Shown: positions 23,188 through 25,759 of the stretch, piece after piece
Layout of the letters: the number at the start of each line of letters is the position of its first letter
How positions within the stretch are numbered: the stretch's first letter is position 1
NCBI GenBank assembly: GCA_036897625.1
Contig: JAYMTA010000641.1
Location: forward strand, 1 to 25,759
Reading direction: 5' to 3'
Source: Pelargonium cotyledonis
Lineage: Eukaryota > Streptophyta > Magnoliopsida > Geraniales > Geraniaceae
Length of the DNA stretch: 25,759 nucleotides
Notes under the pieces: generated by a model
Databases searched by the model: none
Told to the model about the DNA's origin: nothing
The model's input: the letters and a program-made list of their open reading frames with translations, nothing else
Made by a program: the position numbers and the translations under genes

Positions 23188-25533
23188 ATCGAAAACTACT
23201 AAAACTCACCAAATCCAAACTCACAAAAAGGGGCAAAAACGTGCAAAAAAACACCAAATTTCAAACCCCCCAAAAATGTTCCGAATTCAACCAGAATCGA
23301 TCAAATTCTGGACACTCACAAAAACCCAAATCCAATCAAAACAGACCCAAATTGGGCTTGATTGAACAGATTTAAACACCAAAATTCAAGGAGCTCGCCG
23401 AAATGGGAGCTGAGACAGAGAAGTGGAAATGTACGGTAGTGAATTATGTGCAGTCTTCTCAAAACCAAATTGTGGAAAACAGACTCTGAAACTGCATTAC
23501 CCAAAACGAGGAGGGTCGCGTATTTTCATAATCGTGAGTTACGAGGTTTAATAGTGAAGAAGAAGATAGAGATTCGTTGCAAAAAAACTGAAAAATTGAA
23601 ATAAAAAAACAAACTTTGACAGAGAAGAGAAAACAGAAACAGAAATTTTAGCAGAGAAGAGCTGTTGTTGTTGTTGTGGCAGTTTGGTTTTCTTAAAACC
23701 TAAAACCTTTTGTTTTTCAAAATCAAAAAACACACACAGAAAACAAAAACGTGTAACTCTGACGATGCCTCGTTTGCTGTTGTTGTTGCTTTAAGATTTA
23801 TTTTTCTCAGAATTTTTAAATTAAAATATACATTTCAAATTTTATTTTTCAGGCAACGTTGGTTTCTTAGAGAAAACGGTTTGGATCTGAAAAGGGACAA
23901 AACATAAATTTATTTAAAATATATATTGTTTAAATTTGGCAGGAAATAAAGTGTATTTACAATTTTGGACATGATTAGCTGAGAGCTATTTATTTTGGAA
24001 AATTAGATAATTGTATTTTATAAGCAAATTACCTATATACCCCTTCTCTTAGGGGTGGTTTGGTTTAGGATTATGATTTCAAGCTTTCCATTTTTTGGTT
24101 TTTTTTGTCTTAATGCTAGCTCTTTTCCTGATCCAAATTAAAAGGTTCTGGTTTTCTATTAACTTTCCATTTTTCTTAGCTTAATTAATATTTGATCTGT
24201 TTAATCATAATTGTAAAAACATTCAGCCAAAAATATGTGTAATTTCAGAAATTACATTTTCAAAATTCAATAATATTATTATTGATCAAATGTGTACTAA
24301 ATAATGTTTGGTTTTAATTATTATACAAATAAATAAGAAGAATTAAAATATTTATGTGGAAAAGAATATTTGTTGGGAGAGCATACCAAAATGCTTTAAA
24401 TGGGTATTTTAATTTCTAATGAGAAAGAAGTGATTGTGACTTGTATTCAAGCTTGTACCTCCCATTAAGAATGGATATTGTCACAACTTTTATTTACTCT
24501 ATTTATTTATATATTATATACCAAACTTTATGCTTCTTTGTGTGAAAATAAAATAGAATATTCAGTTTGTTTATTATCAAAATAAATATATAAAAAAATA
24601 GAGCTATTGAACCTAAAAGTTAAAAGTTACATAGTTACCTAAATATAATTTGGTTGTCTAATAAAAAGGCAAGTTTTCTTTTTTATCATTACTACCATGT
24701 GAAGCTACTAATGGTTTATCTATTAAGAAGATAAAATTGTTTTATAACATTTAATTCTATGTTGATTGAAAAAGAGAGAGAAAATGTGAATATAATTATA
24801 AGTTTTGGATGATATTATTTTTGTTTAATAATAAGTGCTTTTAAATCATTTTTAAAATTCATTTTACATGATTTTTTTAGGGATTTTTTTACATGATATC
24901 TAATTGCTCTAAAACTATTATAAAAATAAATAAATAAATTGCTTTTTATTTATTCTCTTCAAATTGAATTTAAATTCTTTTAATTAATCTATTTTGACAT
25001 AAAATTGGGCATACAAGAACATATATATCATCTTATTCATGAGATGAACATTTTCTTAATTCAAATACTCTCATGAACTTTTCGAACTTATGTTGCAAAG
25101 TAAGACATGCACCAGAAAACGCATCATGAATAGTTATCCCATCTATGAGTTCAAGACATAGAATGTTAAACCAATGTAATAATTAATTTTATTTTTCTAT
25201 TAAACTCCCATAATAAGATGGTTGGTTGTAACTTTTTTACAGCTAAGCTGTAGGTAAAAGTCATCATTAGTGCAACATTAGACCCTTAAACTAATATTAT
25301 CTACCAATAATTAGTAGTCACCACTTTTAACTTGTACTTGTAATGTATCTTGGTAACTCCCATTATACTTCTCTCTTGTTACCAATAAGATAGATATATT
25401 TTTATGATAATTTTTCTTTTTAAATCTCAAATCTCAGCCCACCCGATTTAATAGAATTTGACACGTGACTTTTCACAACAAAATGTGTGTCATAATTATT
25501 GAGTCATCTCCTATAAAACTATTTTATATTATA
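23188..25533. other. myosin 5' region and AT-rich intergenic spacer
   Basis: The 23188-23760 part should hold the myosin 5' UTR and promoter on the - strand; it contains a CAA repeat on the - strand (plus GTT repeat near 23663-23677) and many A/T runs. An upstream open frame starting at 23504 on the - strand could lie in the leader, depending on where transcription starts. From 23760 to 25533 the sequence is strongly AT-rich with no coding signal. An imperfect inverted repeat lies at 25346-25396, and an AAAT microsatellite at about 24924-24941. Confidence 0.55.
25346..25396. repeat. imperfect inverted repeat
   Basis: The arms TATCTTGGTAAC and GTTACCAATAAGATA pair with one 3-nt bulge around a loop of about 23 nt. 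It could be the tip of a small foldback element or chance; no flanking duplication was recognised. Confidence 0.4.
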
Positions 25534-25759
25534 TTTTTTTTAGGGAAAAGAACACTTTTATTATTGAATTAAAACAGCAATACAAAGTGGTTTTCAAAAC
25601 GATAAAATATTTAACCAGACAAGGAAAGAGAACCCCGGGCATACTCAAGGCCTACAATCGCTGATTCTAAAAATGGGAGAGGATAATCATTCTTCTTTAA
25701 AGGCCTTGGCAATAATTGTCATGGCATCCGTCCTAACCATACCCAAACATTCCCTCTGA
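25534..25759 (-). other. 3' end of a transcript or retroposon, cut by the window edge
   Basis: Read on the - strand, an open frame enters from the right edge and runs 23 codons (it contains VRTDAMTIIAKAFKEE) to a TGA at 25689-25687. About 124 nt of non-coding sequence follow, then AATAAA (25562-25557), then 15 nt later a run of eight A (25541-25534). A coding tail, poly(A) signal and genomic A run in this order suggest a retroposed copy, such as the tail of a LINE. A normal gene whose 3' UTR happens to precede an A run is also possible. The frame is too short to assign a product. Confidence 0.35.

Overview
This is nuclear DNA from a flowering plant, most likely a eudicot. Genes have many short exons with GT-AG (and some GC-AG) introns, introns and spacers are AT-rich, and the products include a light-harvesting chlorophyll protein and a plant-only class VIII myosin. 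I did not assign a species.

Layout from left to right. (1) Positions 1-6361, + strand: the 3' part of MRE11, the nuclease subunit of the MRE11-RAD50-NBS1 DNA-break complex; its first exons lie left of the window. (2) 6362-8332: a spacer of about 2 kb with a G-box/CCAAT cluster and a TATA-like site but no convincing gene. (3) 8333-10698, - strand: a five-exon gene for a basic, Ser/Lys-rich 423-residue protein that I could not name. (4) 10699-12134: an AT-rich spacer with a short tandem repeat. (5) 12135-12205, - strand: tRNA-Gly(CCC). (6) 12530-13673, + strand: a complete LHCB3 gene (type III LHCII protein) with a recognisable light-type promoter. (7) 14163-23187, - strand: a complete 24-exon class VIII myosin gene, 1207 residues, including a 14-nt and a 28-nt exon. 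(8) 23188-25533: an AT-rich spacer holding the myosin 5' region. (9) 25534-25759, - strand: what looks like the 3' end of a transcript or retroposon, cut by the window edge.

The genes are unrelated in function (DNA repair, translation, photosynthesis, actin-based motility or plasmodesmata and endocytosis) and form no operon-like unit. LHCB3 and the myosin gene converge, with stop codons about 490 bp apart. I see no sign of an undescribed multi-gene system. The points worth a second look are small: three GC-AG introns in one MRE11 gene, an in-frame 39-nt candidate cassette exon in its tail, the myosin micro-exons, two tRNA-derived SINE-like insertions in introns, a GC/CA alternating tract able to form Z-DNA, and the unnamed 423-residue gene.

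Exon borders were set by hand from splice consensus, unbroken reading phase across all junctions, and remembered family sequence. They have not been tested against transcripts.
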